DNA of 64,000 nucleotides from Pseudomonadota bacterium (GCA_018897105.1 JAHILF010000164.1:36966-100965), one strand, 5' to 3'; numbered from the stretch's first letter, positions 53,264-61,817 are shown. Notes: generated by a model from the letters alone, not told the origin. Numbers and translations: made by a program.

Positions 53264-55474
53264 TCAGTTGAAAATGAGATGATAAATGATTTTCCAGATG
53301 AGCAATGCACCGCCCTGCTGGCCGGCAAAGAAAAAATGGGGCTGAGAACCTTTGGCCAGACAGCGAATACCGTTTCCTCTGCCGTCAAGTACAGCCACCA
53401 CATCATCGGTAATCAGATCCCGGATGCGAATCATGTCATCCATGCCGGCAGATACCAGATGGCGATGGTCATCGAGCAGCAGCACCAGTGTTCTGCCGCC
53501 CTGATGGCCAGGAAGCTGCTGCAGACATTGGCCTGAATAGATATCCCATATTTTTATTTCTTCTCCCCCGGCCGAGGCAAAAAAATCTCCCTGCGGGGCA
53601 AGGGACAGAGAGTCTACAGGACCGGCATGGGCCGCCAGTTGATGCAGACATTTTTTCCCGCGCTCGGACCAGATCTTAATTTCACCATTATCGTTGGCAG
53701 TGACGAGATCAAGCCCGTCGGCCACAAAAGAGAGGCATGTAACCTGTCGGTTATCCCAGGCGGGCACCATTTTTTCCCGACCCGTGGCAATGGTGCGGAT
53801 AACCATTGTCCCGTCTGTTCCGCAGCTGGCAAAAAAGCGGCCATCACGGCTGAAAGCAAGTGCGTTCACCCTGCCATGGTGGAGCCGAGCCCGCCACAGC
53901 TGAGCATGTCCTGAACCGCTTTGCCAGAAAACCACTTCTCCCTCATCTGTCCCGACGGCTATGATCCTGCCGTCAGGTGATACGGCAAGGGCAGTAACAG
54001 CCTGCCCCCCCGTGTTGATGGTGGAAACCTTGATGGCGTGGCCATAGTTGCGGATGCGGATGCGGTCATCGCTGCCTGCCTCGATAATCTTTCGCGTGCC
54101 GGGCAGATATGCCAGGTGTTCAACGGCGCTGCCCAGGCCCTGCAAGGTCACATATCTCTGGACCCCGGCAATTTCACGCTTATCGCTTTTGCCGGACAAA
54201 CGATCAAGAATTCCGGCAAGAAATGCATCTTTGGCAAATCTCCTCTTACTCCATGCCGAGAGCAGAGATTTGAGGCAGGCTTCGTAACGCAGATTATAGA
54301 AATGATGTTCAATTTCCCGGCATTTTTCCATTCGCTTACGGGCCTGCCGGTAAAGAACAAGGGATTGCGGTGAGGAGCAAAGCAGAAAGTGAGGCAGAGG
54401 CGGCATTTTGCGGTGCTTTTCCCCTTTCATTTTATTGACCTGTGCCTTGAGTACAGCCAGCTGATCGGCAACGGAACTATCCGCCAAGGCCGAGTCAATC
54501 ATCAGGAGGATCCTTTCCGGGGGAAATAATCCTGAACGTAGCTTGTAGAGGATCAGATTGTATACCGCCTCAGGCAGCCTGTCGTGTACGATAAGTGCCT
54601 GTTGCAGCTTGACAAGAGCCTCCCTGAACCTGCCAATGGCAAAGCAGACGACAGCCTGGTTATTGAAACTCTCAGCCCGGAGATCGGTTTCAAGAGTATG
54701 ATAGGGACAGTCGAGTCCGTATGCCAGGTTATATACCCTGTTGAGATCATGGCGCAGAGAGGAGACATCCGGATAGCATCTGCCGGCCGGCGCTGAACAT
54801 CTATCCAGAATAGAACGCAGCAATGCAGCCTGGCTTAGCAAACGATCAGGCTCCTCCGATACGTTGCCATTTCTTCCGATTGCTGCAGGGCGTTCCGAGA
54901 AGAGCATCATCTGCAGCAGACCACCTAACCCCTTGATATCAGCATGCGGGTTCTGTCCTTTATCAGACAGAGCCGGTCGGACAACTTCCTTGATTTTTGC
55001 CAGCGAGCTGCTGGTAATGATAATACTGTCAGGCAAGATGTCCTGATGATAAACACCGTGGGCGTGAAGATATTCAACGCCATGACAGATCTGCATGAGC
55101 AGGGAAAGAATACTTCTTAAGCTCGATTGTCCGGACCTGACCCAGTTGGTCAGGGTGGAGCCTTTAATATCTTCCAGGAAATATGCCGAGGCATCACCGG
55201 GAACCAGACCAAAACAGGCCTCCACATGGGGATGCATGCCGAGGAGGACCCACTGGCGAATTTTTTCGGCAAAACAATGCTGATGCACTTCTGTTTTGAA
55301 CAACGCAGCATGGGGCACTCTGACAACCAGCTTATCCTGCCGCCCCTGGTGAGAAACGGTATATTCGCTGTGCACCGGACCTGAGCGGACGCCGCATATA
55401 ATAAAAGAACCAAATATTCTGCGGCCGACAGCCCAGTCGTTGTCGCCCCTGTTACAGAGATGCGGGCTTGCCAT
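53264..55474 (-). CDS. Eukaryotic-type pseudokinase-TPR-WD40 protein
   Basis: The 736-residue protein starts with a protein-kinase fold (about residues 30-250) that lacks the usual catalytic residues. The VAIK lysine position reads VVRVPH (R52), the HRDLKPEN loop reads HQDILPDS (143-150), and DFG reads EVV (163-165). A TPR-like segment follows (AVVCFAIGRFREALVKLQQALI, about 275-300), then about seven WD40 blades from 450 to the end (VTALAVSPDGRIIAVGTDEGEVVFW, LVTANDNGEIKIW). It is probably a scaffold or nucleotide-binding sensor. No signal peptide is seen. Confidence 0.84.
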   Translation of the reverse strand: MASPHLCNRGDNDWAVGRRIFGSFIICGVRSGPVHSEYTVSHQGRQDKLVVRVPHAALFKTEVHQHCFAEKIRQWVLLGMHPHVEACFGLVPGDASAYFLEDIKGSTLTNWVRSGQSSLRSILSLLMQICHGVEYLHAHGVYHQDILPDSIIITSSSLAKIKEVVRPALSDKGQNPHADIKGLGGLLQMMLFSERPAAIGRNGNVSEEPDRLLSQAALLRSILDRCSAPAGRCYPDVSSLRHDLNRVYNLAYGLDCPYHTLETDLRAESFNNQAVVCFAIGRFREALVKLQQALIVHDRLPEAVYNLILYKLRSGLFPPERILLMIDSALADSSVADQLAVLKAQVNKMKGEKHRKMPPLPHFLLCSSPQSLVLYRQARKRMEKCREIEHHFYNLRYEACLKSLLSAWSKRRFAKDAFLAGILDRLSGKSDKREIAGVQRYVTLQGLGSAVEHLAYLPGTRKIIEAGSDDRIRIRNYGHAIKVSTINTGGQAVTALAVSPDGRIIAVGTDEGEVVFWQSGSGHAQLWRARLHHGRVNALAFSRDGRFFASCGTDGTMVIRTIATGREKMVPAWDNRQVTCLSFVADGLDLVTANDNGEIKIWSERGKKCLHQLAAHAGPVDSLSLAPQGDFFASAGGEEIKIWDIYSGQCLQQLPGHQGGRTLVLLLDDHRHLVSAGMDDMIRIRDLITDDVVAVLDGRGNGIRCLAKGSQPHFFFAGQQGGALLIWKIIYHLIFN

Positions 55475-55500
55475 AATGCGAAGTGAAGAACATTATTTAT

Positions 55501-55704
55501 CAGACTGTTGAAAAACTACTGCACTTGTTGATACTGTGTCAAAATTCGGCTCAAGATGCTCACTCACCCCGTGTAAGCTGCGTTTTTTACTCGTCGCTAG
55601 CGACTCGCCCTTCGGGCCGGCTTTCAGTCGTTCTCTATGCTTTGCTTCGAGTCGCCTCATTTTTCCTTGTCTCAGCTGCGTTCGCTACATTTTTCAACAG
55701 CCTG
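55501..55704. repeat. MITE-like 204-bp element with terminal inverted repeats
   Basis: Ends are CAGACTGTTGAAAAA on the left and the complement CAGGCTGTTGAAAAA on the right (14 of 15 bases match). The interior contains short palindromes (CGTCGCTAGCGAC) and no convincing coding capacity. The right end is directly adjacent to the TGA of the protease gene. Size and terminal repeats fit a non-autonomous transposable element. No clear target duplication is visible. Confidence 0.72.
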
Positions 55705-57144
55705 TCAACTATCTTTTTCAATCTTCTTTATCCTGTCTAAAATTTCCTGTATTTCTTTTTTATCACTTTCAGAGGTGGAAAGGGTGAGCGCTTTTTTGAA
55801 GTGAAAGGTACTGGTGGTAAAATTACCTTCATAATAAAAAAACTTCCCCAGATAGAGATAGGAAAGAGCATGGTTACCCTTTTTGGACTCAATCTGGGCA
55901 AGCTGGAAATAGGCCTTGGGATAATCAAAGCTGCTGCCCAGCACCTGTTTGTAAAGGGCCTCGGCCCTTTTATCATTGCCTGACTGCTGGAGAGCCAGGG
56001 CAAGATAAAAGGTGCTGTACCAACTGCCAAGGTCTTTATTGCGGGCATCTCCCAGATACATGAGAGCAGTTTCAAGCTGCCCCCATTGTAAATAAATGAT
56101 TCCCAGATCTGTGAGGAGAATCGGTTTGTCCGGGTAATACCGCATCACCTGCCGCATTTTCTCCACTGCCTGTTCATAGTTGCCGGTGGACATGTCCGCC
56201 AGGGCCAGGCCGTAGACGGCCATCATCTTGATATCCTCGTCCGTTGCCTCCCTGAGCTCTTTTCGATATTTGCCGTACAATTTCTGCGGTTCCAAAGTCA
56301 AGGAAGATACCCTTTTCTGCATGCGGCGGAAAGCAAACTGATCAAACTTATGAAATTGCTTATCGTTGTTGATATGGATCAGATCCTCCACATACCCCAT
56401 GCGGAGCTTTGGTTGCGGATGGGTCAGCAGATAGGGGGGAATATTGCCCATTCTGATCTTTGACTCTTTGTACATCTTGTTCAACATGGCAACCATGTCA
56501 TTGGGGTCCCGCTGCTGACTTTCCATCAGATTAAAACTGATGCGGTCCGCCTCCTCTTCATCCTGGCGGGAAAAGGCAAGGTTCATGGCTGCACCCGTTG
56601 CCATGCCGCCGGTGACCAGGGCCTGGGACAGCGCGCCGCCGCCCAGCGCGATTCCCGCCAACATCAAGGCCAAGGTGCCGGCAGTGATCTTGGTTGACTT
56701 TTCAATACGCGCGGCAATATGACGGCTCATGACATGGCCGCACTCATGGGCCATGACACTGACGAATTCACCTTCATTATCCATGGCGTTGATGATGCCG
56801 GAGTGGAAAAAGATGAGCCCTGAAGGAGTGGCAAAGGCATTAAATTCCTTGTTGTCAATGACATAGAAATGGTAATCAAAGTACTGAGGTCCTGCCTCTG
56901 CAAGAATGGAATCCCCGAGATCATTGACATACTGACTGACATCAAGCTCATCAACCAGCTTGAATTCCTTGCGGATAACGGCCAGCATGTTTTCGCCATA
57001 TTCCTTTTCCTCCTTGATGGAAAAGGCCTGCACGGTTGCCGGAGAGAAAAGGGTCAGACAGTTAACAGAGAAGAAAAGAAGCAGGACAATCAAGGCTGTA
57101 AAACGTTTGAAAACAACAAATGAATGGAAGTGTAATATCGACAA
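55705..57144 (-). CDS. bepA: BepA-like M48 metalloprotease with TPR domain
   Basis: The 479-residue periplasmic protein has a signal peptide (FTALIVLLLFFSVNCLTLFSPATVQA) and an M48 protease domain with the zinc motif HECGH (133-137) and a downstream Glu-rich EEEAD (196-200). A C-terminal TPR region (about 325-470, repeats such as GIIYLQWGQLETALMYLGDA) completes it. BepA/YfgC-type proteins assist outer-membrane protein assembly or degrade misfolded ones. Its stop codon abuts the MITE-like element, so the extreme C terminus may have been reset by the insertion. Length is normal for BepA. Confidence 0.92.
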   Translation of the reverse strand: MSILHFHSFVVFKRFTALIVLLLFFSVNCLTLFSPATVQAFSIKEEKEYGENMLAVIRKEFKLVDELDVSQYVNDLGDSILAEAGPQYFDYHFYVIDNKEFNAFATPSGLIFFHSGIINAMDNEGEFVSVMAHECGHVMSRHIAARIEKSTKITAGTLALMLAGIALGGGALSQALVTGGMATGAAMNLAFSRQDEEEADRISFNLMESQQRDPNDMVAMLNKMYKESKIRMGNIPPYLLTHPQPKLRMGYVEDLIHINNDKQFHKFDQFAFRRMQKRVSSLTLEPQKLYGKYRKELREATDEDIKMMAVYGLALADMSTGNYEQAVEKMRQVMRYYPDKPILLTDLGIIYLQWGQLETALMYLGDARNKDLGSWYSTFYLALALQQSGNDKRAEALYKQVLGSSFDYPKAYFQLAQIESKKGNHALSYLYLGKFFYYEGNFTTSTFHFKKALTLSTSESDKKEIQEILDRIKKIEKDS

Positions 57145-57300
57145 TTGAAGAGGCCTTTAAAGAAAAAAAATTAGGAAAGGCTCAGGAAAAAAGGATTATT
57201 GGCAAATGGAATTGACAACAACTCAGTAAAAAATGTATTTTGTTAGTTTCATCATTTCAAATAATTATCAATGAACATTCACAATTTGTCAATTTAAAAA

Positions 57301-58962
57301 ATGCTCTGCGAGTTGCACATAACCAACCTGGCCCTCATCGAACAACTGTCTCTTGTCTTTGCCGACGGGCTTTCCGTGCTTACCGGAGAGACCGGGGCCG
57401 GCAAGTCCATCATCCTGCAGGCCATTCACCTGCTCTCCGGCGGCAAGGGGGCTTCCACCTGGGTCAGAAGCGGCACCGACAGCACCACCATCGAGGCACT
57501 TTTTGAGGTTGGCGAAGATCATCAGATCTTGGAAAAACTCAGAGAGCAGGGGTTTGATGCAGACGGAACCATCGTCATCAAAAGGGTTCTCTCGCAGAAC
57601 GGCCGCAGCCGTTTTTATATCAACGGCAGCCCGGCAACGGCAAAGATCACCGGCGAGCTGACTGAAAACCTGTTCAGCGTGGCCAGTCAGCATGACCATC
57701 AGCAGCTTCTCGCCGCCCGTTATCATCTTGATTTCATCGATGCAGTAGGCGGCCTCTGGCAGCAGCGTGCCGATTTTTCCAGACAATACGACGCCTGGCA
57801 GCAGAAAAAAAACGAATACGATGATCTGCTCAGAAAAGAGATGGAAAAGGAACAGCGCAAGGATTTTCTTTCCTTTCAGGTGCGGGAAATCATGGACGCC
57901 AGGCTTATTCCCGAGGAAGACGGCAGGCTGGTCATGGAAAAACAGCGGCTCAAAAGTGCTGATGACCTGAACCGGCTCGGCAGAAAAAGTTACTCACTTC
58001 TTTACGACGTCATTGACCCATTGGCCCAGATGCGGAAAAATCTCGTGCAGATGACTGAACTTGATGCAAGCGTCGCCTCCCTGTCCGAGGAGGTCGCAGG
58101 CCTCACCTTTCAACTTGAAGAAAAACTGACAGGACTGCGCGACTACCTTGACACGATCACGGATAACCCCCAGGCACTTGAGACCGTTATGGCCCGCCTT
58201 GACATTCTGCAACAGCTGAAAAGAAAGTACGGGCCGGAACTTGCCGACGTCATCAGCTATGGCAGCAATGCGGCAAATGAACTTGAGGAGCTGGAAGCCC
58301 TTGATATTCGTCTGGAAAAACTAGAAAAAGAACTGAAAAAGATGGAAGACGAGCTGCAGGCAGCCGCCGGCAAACTATCCCGGGAGCGGCGGAAAACAGC
58401 GCAGGAGTTGGCCGTAACCATCAGAAACGAACTGCTGTCCCTCTGTCTTGACCGCTCTCTTTTCGAGATAAAATTTTCCGAAGGCGAGCCAATGCTTTCC
58501 TCCCTTGGCCGCACCGGTGCCGACCGGCCTGCTTTCATGTTCTCGGCCAATCCCGGGGAACCGGTCAAGCCAATCGCCCAGATCGCCTCCGGCGGCGAGT
58601 TATCACGCCTGCTGTTGGCACTCAAATGTCTGCTCGCCCGCAAGGATCAGGTGGAAACCGTCATCTTTGATGAGGTGGATACCGGCATCAGCGGCAAGGC
58701 GGCAGAATCGGTGGCCAGAAAAATCAAGGAACTGGCCAGCCATCATCAGGTTATCTGCATCACCCATCTGGCCCAAATCGCCTCCTGTGCCCATGACCAT
58801 TACCGGGTGAGCAAGTATGTCAGCAATGACCGGACCCACACCGATATTGTTCTTCTCGATGAAACGCAGAAGGTGATGGAACTTGCCGGCATGCTTGACG
58901 GAGATTCGGTCACCCAGCAGACCCTGGCCTATGTCACGGAACTGATCAACCGTAACCAATAA
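57301..58962 (+). CDS. recN: DNA repair protein RecN
   Basis: The 553-residue SMC-like ATPase stimulates double-strand-break repair. The P-loop GETGAGKS is at 29-36, preceded by LCELHITNLALIEQLSLVF. A long coiled coil (about 170-380) follows, then a second nucleotide-binding region with the signature QIASGGELSRLLLALKCLL and the Walker B IFDEVDTGISGKAAESVA, HQVICITHLAQIA. The domain order and length are those of RecN. It is followed 17 bases later by a PP-loop gene. No Shine-Dalgarno sequence is obvious. Confidence 0.96.
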   Translation: MLCELHITNLALIEQLSLVFADGLSVLTGETGAGKSIILQAIHLLSGGKGASTWVRSGTDSTTIEALFEVGEDHQILEKLREQGFDADGTIVIKRVLSQNGRSRFYINGSPATAKITGELTENLFSVASQHDHQQLLAARYHLDFIDAVGGLWQQRADFSRQYDAWQQKKNEYDDLLRKEMEKEQRKDFLSFQVREIMDARLIPEEDGRLVMEKQRLKSADDLNRLGRKSYSLLYDVIDPLAQMRKNLVQMTELDASVASLSEEVAGLTFQLEEKLTGLRDYLDTITDNPQALETVMARLDILQQLKRKYGPELADVISYGSNAANELEELEALDIRLEKLEKELKKMEDELQAAAGKLSRERRKTAQELAVTIRNELLSLCLDRSLFEIKFSEGEPMLSSLGRTGADRPAFMFSANPGEPVKPIAQIASGGELSRLLLALKCLLARKDQVETVIFDEVDTGISGKAAESVARKIKELASHHQVICITHLAQIASCAHDHYRVSKYVSNDRTHTDIVLLDETQKVMELAGMLDGDSVTQQTLAYVTELINRNQ

Positions 58963-58979
58963 CCGGATTTTCACATCAT

Positions 58980-59993
58980 ATGGATAAGCAACCTACGGCG
59001 ATCGCCCTCTTTTCCGGCGGACTGGACAGTATTCTGGCCTGCAGAGTGGTGGCGGAACAGGGAGTCAGGGTCAAGGCCCTCAAATTCATTACCCCTTTTT
59101 TCGACTACGACCTGCTTGCGAGAGAGGCGCAATACAGAAAAAAAATGCGGGAAAAATATGATATTGATGTCGAAATCAAAGATATCACCGATCTCTATCT
59201 CGATATGCTGCATGATCCTCCCCATGGTTTCGGCAAGCGCTTCAATCCCTGCATAGACTGCAAGATCCTCATGCTCATCGAGGCAAAGAAGCTGATGGCC
59301 GGATATCAGGCCTCATTCATCATCACCGGCGAAGTGCTCGGTCAGCGACCCATGTCACAACGCAAAGATACCCTGCGCGTCATCGAGCGCGACAGCGGCA
59401 CCGATTCTCTCCTGCTGCGCCCTTTATGCGCCAAGAGCCAGAAACCAACCGCAGCAGAGCTGGCAGGCACTATTGACCGGGAGAAACTGCCGTATTGCAG
59501 CGGTCGGGGCCGATCAAAGCAGATCGAACTTGCAGCCGGATTCAACATAACCGACTACCCGAGTCCGGCAGGCGGCTGTGTGCTGACTGACCTCAATCTG
59601 GCAAATCGCATCAAGACGCTGTACAGGCAAAGAGAACGGGTCAACCGGGACAACGTCCGTTTCCTGCTGGTCGGCCGGCAGTTCAGGCTACCCCATGGCG
59701 GCTGGCTTGCCATCGGCCGCAGCCAGGATGAGAACGATGCCCTCCTGCGGCTTTGCCAACCGGGTGATCTGGTTTTAAAGCTTAATGACAGGCCGGGCCC
59801 CACCGCCCTGCTACGTCATTCCAATCACCCTTCTGACATCAGCCTCAGCGCTGCGCTTGTCGTGCGATACGGCAAAAAAATCCCAGGGGGCCCGCTGGAA
59901 ACTGAAGTAATAGTGAGACAGGACCAGAGAGATACTTTACTGCACTCCTCGCCTCTGCCTGACGAGCAACTTGCCGGCATAACCATTATTTGA
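58980..59993 (+). CDS. PP-loop tRNA sulfuration enzyme (ThiI/MnmA-like, NFACT-associated type)
   Basis: The 337-residue cytosolic protein has the PP-loop ATPase motif FSGGLDS (11-17), a CIDC pair at 91-94 that may bind an Fe-S cluster or sulfur, RPMSQRKDTLRVIERDSG, and a C-terminal region with SPAGGCVLTD that resembles the DUF814/RNA-binding module. Such proteins are annotated as thiouridine synthases related to ThiI or TtuA. The exact tRNA position cannot be told. It sits between recN and tRNA-Thr. Confidence 0.82.
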   Translation: MDKQPTAIALFSGGLDSILACRVVAEQGVRVKALKFITPFFDYDLLAREAQYRKKMREKYDIDVEIKDITDLYLDMLHDPPHGFGKRFNPCIDCKILMLIEAKKLMAGYQASFIITGEVLGQRPMSQRKDTLRVIERDSGTDSLLLRPLCAKSQKPTAAELAGTIDREKLPYCSGRGRSKQIELAAGFNITDYPSPAGGCVLTDLNLANRIKTLYRQRERVNRDNVRFLLVGRQFRLPHGGWLAIGRSQDENDALLRLCQPGDLVLKLNDRPGPTALLRHSNHPSDISLSAALVVRYGKKIPGGPLETEVIVRQDQRDTLLHSSPLPDEQLAGITII

Positions 59994-60004
59994 TGAGAGA
60001 AATC

Positions 60005-60033
60005 TTGACACCTTGTGCCCCAATTTGCTAAAA
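60005..60033 (+). promoter_or_regulatory. Candidate promoter of tRNA-Thr
   Basis: A perfect TTGACA -35 box and a CTAAAA -10 box are separated by 17 bases and end 14 bases before the mature 5' end of the tRNA. Confidence 0.6.
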
Positions 60034-60047
60034 GACGGCAACTCATG

Positions 60048-60123
60048 GCCACCTTAGCTCAGTTGGTAGAGCATCGGATTCGTAACCCGAAGGCCGCCGG
60101 TTCGATCCCGGCAGGTGGCTCCA
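60048..60123 (+). tRNA. tRNA-Thr (anticodon CGT)
   Basis: A 76-base cloverleaf includes the encoded CCA. The acceptor stem is GCCACCT/AGGTGGC, the D arm is GCTCAGTTGGTAGAGC, the anticodon stem is TCGGA/CCCGA region with loop TTCGTAA, and the T arm is GCCGG/CCGGC around TTCGATC. The CGT anticodon reads ACG. It is followed by the toxin-antitoxin-chaperone module. Confidence 0.96.
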
Positions 60124-60211
60124 TTCGTAAAATCAACAAGTTACAATACAAACATAAAGCAGATTTCAGGGGCAATATTCTTTAATTCCCCACATCATTC
60201 CCCCCCCCACA

Positions 60212-60250
60212 CACAAAAAGCGGCACCCACTCCCCAAGTGGACACCGCTT
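60212..60250 (-). terminator. Hairpin terminator A downstream of the secB-like gene
   Basis: AAGCGG and CCGCTT form the outer stem, CCACT and AGTGG the inner stem, with a T run on the minus strand. It ends the toxin-antitoxin-chaperone operon and closely resembles the hairpin at 61777-61817. Confidence 0.85.
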
Positions 60251-60305
60251 GAAAACAACCGTCAATATTCAGCAAATCAAGCCGGGCAGCAATCAGGCAG
60301 ACAAT

Positions 60306-60797
60306 TCAACCATTCTTAGAAACTGAAGATGTTTTTTTAGTTCTTACTTTCTTCGGCTTCTTAATGGACTCTTTTTTTGAATCATTCGTAACTTCCTTTC
60401 GATCCACATAGCCTAGAAGAAAGGAGTATGTTGGCAATGTGTAACAAGGCCATGGTCCTCTGGATGTAATTGTTATCAAGAACTCTCTGGCAGCAGCGTA
60501 AAGGATGGACGCTCCATTTATTTTTAGCAACTTTTCTTTATCTGGCCAGTTATCAGCTACTGAAAACATCCCTATCGCGACTAAATGTATGATGTAAGGA
60601 ATTGGTTTTTCTTGGTTTTTTGGTTCGACAAAAATATTAATCGCGAGTTGAAAATTATTAGGCTTATCTGTTTCCTGAAGTTCCGACTGGACCAAGGGAA
60701 AAGTTACTTCATCGGTTTCTGCACCAACATATTCCGGATCTGCAGTAACCGAAATGTGAGGGAAGAAATAATTTTCAAGACGCAATGGCGTATTCAT
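60306..60797 (-). CDS. SecB-like chaperone of a toxin-antitoxin-chaperone module
   Basis: The 163-residue protein has the SecB-like fold pattern: an N-terminal beta region (LENYFFPHISVTADPEY), INIFVEPK, and the hallmark GASILYAAAREFLITITSRGPWPCYTLPTYSF, which matches Mycobacterium Rv1957-type SecB-like antitoxin chaperones. A lysine-rich tail (about residues 134-163) is extra. In TAC systems the chaperone protects the HigA antitoxin until toxin is needed. It starts inside the higA-like gene, with a 23-base overlap, so its translation is linked to it. It could also bind exported proteins. Confidence 0.86.
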   Translation of the reverse strand: MNTPLRLENYFFPHISVTADPEYVGAETDEVTFPLVQSELQETDKPNNFQLAINIFVEPKNQEKPIPYIIHLVAIGMFSVADNWPDKEKLLKINGASILYAAAREFLITITSRGPWPCYTLPTYSFLLGYVDRKEVTNDSKKESIKKPKKVRTKKTSSVSKNG

Positions 60798-61191
60798 CAG
60801 AATTTTCCTTCAGTGGATTTGAGTTGGCTTCTGAATGATCTGTTATGGCCCAACGGCCTACCTGCTCAGGGCGCCGCCGCTTACCGTCTCCCCCCCTAAT
60901 CACTCTGTACCATTCTATATTTTCCTCTTGAGGAATAATCTGTATTTCCAGACCACCATCAAGGGCTCTCGTAAGCTTGACCATGGTTTCAATTGTGAAA
61001 TTTGCATCTCCTCGCAAAACTTTGGTAATATAGGCTTGGCTTGTACCAAGCTTCTCGGCATATTGTTTTTTGGAAATATCTTTCTTTTTTAAAAGACTAT
61101 AAATTTGATTAGTGAATTTGAGGATTGTTTCTTGGGTCCAGTAGGAATCAGTCTTTTGGGCTTCATTAAACAAATCGTCAAAAGTTTTCAT
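60775..61191 (-). CDS. higA: HigA-like XRE antitoxin with C-terminal chaperone-addiction-like tail
   Basis: The 138-residue protein has a helix-turn-helix XRE domain (about 34-80: LLKKKDISKKQYAEKLGTSQAYITKVLRG) after an N-terminal helix. A C-terminal extension follows (about 90-138, with aromatic-basic patch EWYRVIRGGDGKRRR). TAC antitoxins carry a chaperone-addiction region at this place, which makes them depend on the SecB-like partner for folding and stability. The gene lies between the toxin and chaperone genes, 15 bases after the toxin stop. Confidence 0.88.
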   Translation of the reverse strand: MKTFDDLFNEAQKTDSYWTQETILKFTNQIYSLLKKKDISKKQYAEKLGTSQAYITKVLRGDANFTIETMVKLTRALDGGLEIQIIPQEENIEWYRVIRGGDGKRRRPEQVGRWAITDHSEANSNPLKENSDEYAIAS

Positions 61192-61206
61192 AGCATCGCC
61201 TCCCGA

Positions 61207-61608
61207 TCAGTCTCCATATTCGATATTCCCATTTTCTTTGTCATGGAAATATTTTTTCCGTAGACTTATCGCCCTCTCCTTTTGTATTTTTGGTGTTTTA
61301 TTGGTCTGTTTTAAAAAGACTCCTGTGCAAACAATTAGTTTCCCTTCATCATAAAACCATAAAACTCTAAATCTTCCTGACCTGAACTCCCAAATCTCAT
61401 TGTTTTTGTCGATCTGGTGAGAGATTCGGTCATTAAATTGTTGAGGTCCTTCTTGGCTTGTCTGACGGAAAATAACCAGTAATCTATTTTTGTATTTAAC
61501 CATATCGTGTTGCACATTTGACAGAAAATCAGATAGTTGACAGTTTCCACTGTTATCACAAACAGCATACACCCTCCACTTGTCATCTCGTATTTTCTTT
61601 GGGCGCAT
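61207..61608 (-). CDS. higB: HigB/RelE-type toxin
   Basis: The 133-residue protein shows the phage-derived Gp49/HigB pattern: QLSDFLSNVQHDMVKYK, the beta-sheet segment IWEFRSGRFRVLWFYDEGKLIVCTGVFLKQTNKTP, and the C-terminal helix IQKERAISLRKKYF. It is predicted to be a ribosome-dependent mRNA endonuclease. The ATG at 61608 is used; a GTG lies directly before it. It is the first gene of the operon, preceded by a palindromic operator candidate. Confidence 0.88.
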   Translation of the reverse strand: MRPKKIRDDKWRVYAVCDNSGNCQLSDFLSNVQHDMVKYKNRLLVIFRQTSQEGPQQFNDRISHQIDKNNEIWEFRSGRFRVLWFYDEGKLIVCTGVFLKQTNKTPKIQKERAISLRKKYFHDKENGNIEYGD

Positions 61609-61611
61609 CAC

Positions 61612-61649
61612 TTAACTTATAGGTTAATTGTTGTCAAGATGTTTGTCAA
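61612..61649 (-). promoter_or_regulatory. Promoter/operator of the toxin-antitoxin-chaperone operon
   Basis: On the minus strand a perfect TTGACA -35 (61649-61644) stands 17 bases from a TAACCT -10 (61626-61621). A 16-base near-perfect palindrome (TTAAC-TTATAG-GTTAA, 61612-61627) overlaps the -10 and ends three bases from the first coding codons. HigA binding there would block transcription. A second TTGACA (61637-61632) is also present. The inferred start point is very close to the toxin ATG, so a short or absent 5' UTR is expected. Confidence 0.6.
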
Positions 61650-61776
61650 ATATCTTTGCGAGATTTTTAAAAATCAAAATTACAAAGAATATTCCATCAA
61701 ACGTAATTTTTTTTGTACTACACCCCCCAATGCATTATTATGCAAGGATAAGTTTTGTGATAGGAAAAAATTCAGG

Positions 61777-61817
61777 CACAAAAAAAAGCGACACCACTCC
61801 CAGGTGAATACCGCTTT
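61777..61817 (-). repeat. Hairpin B, a second copy of the terminator-like sequence
   Basis: CACA, an A run, then GCG-ACACCACTCCCAGGTG-AATACCGCTTT folds into an outer AAAGCG/CGCTTT stem and an inner CACC/GGTG stem. It resembles hairpin A over about 35 bases in the same orientation and lies on the other side of the toxin-antitoxin-chaperone operon. On the minus strand it has a T run, so it can end transcription entering from the right. Confidence 0.75.
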
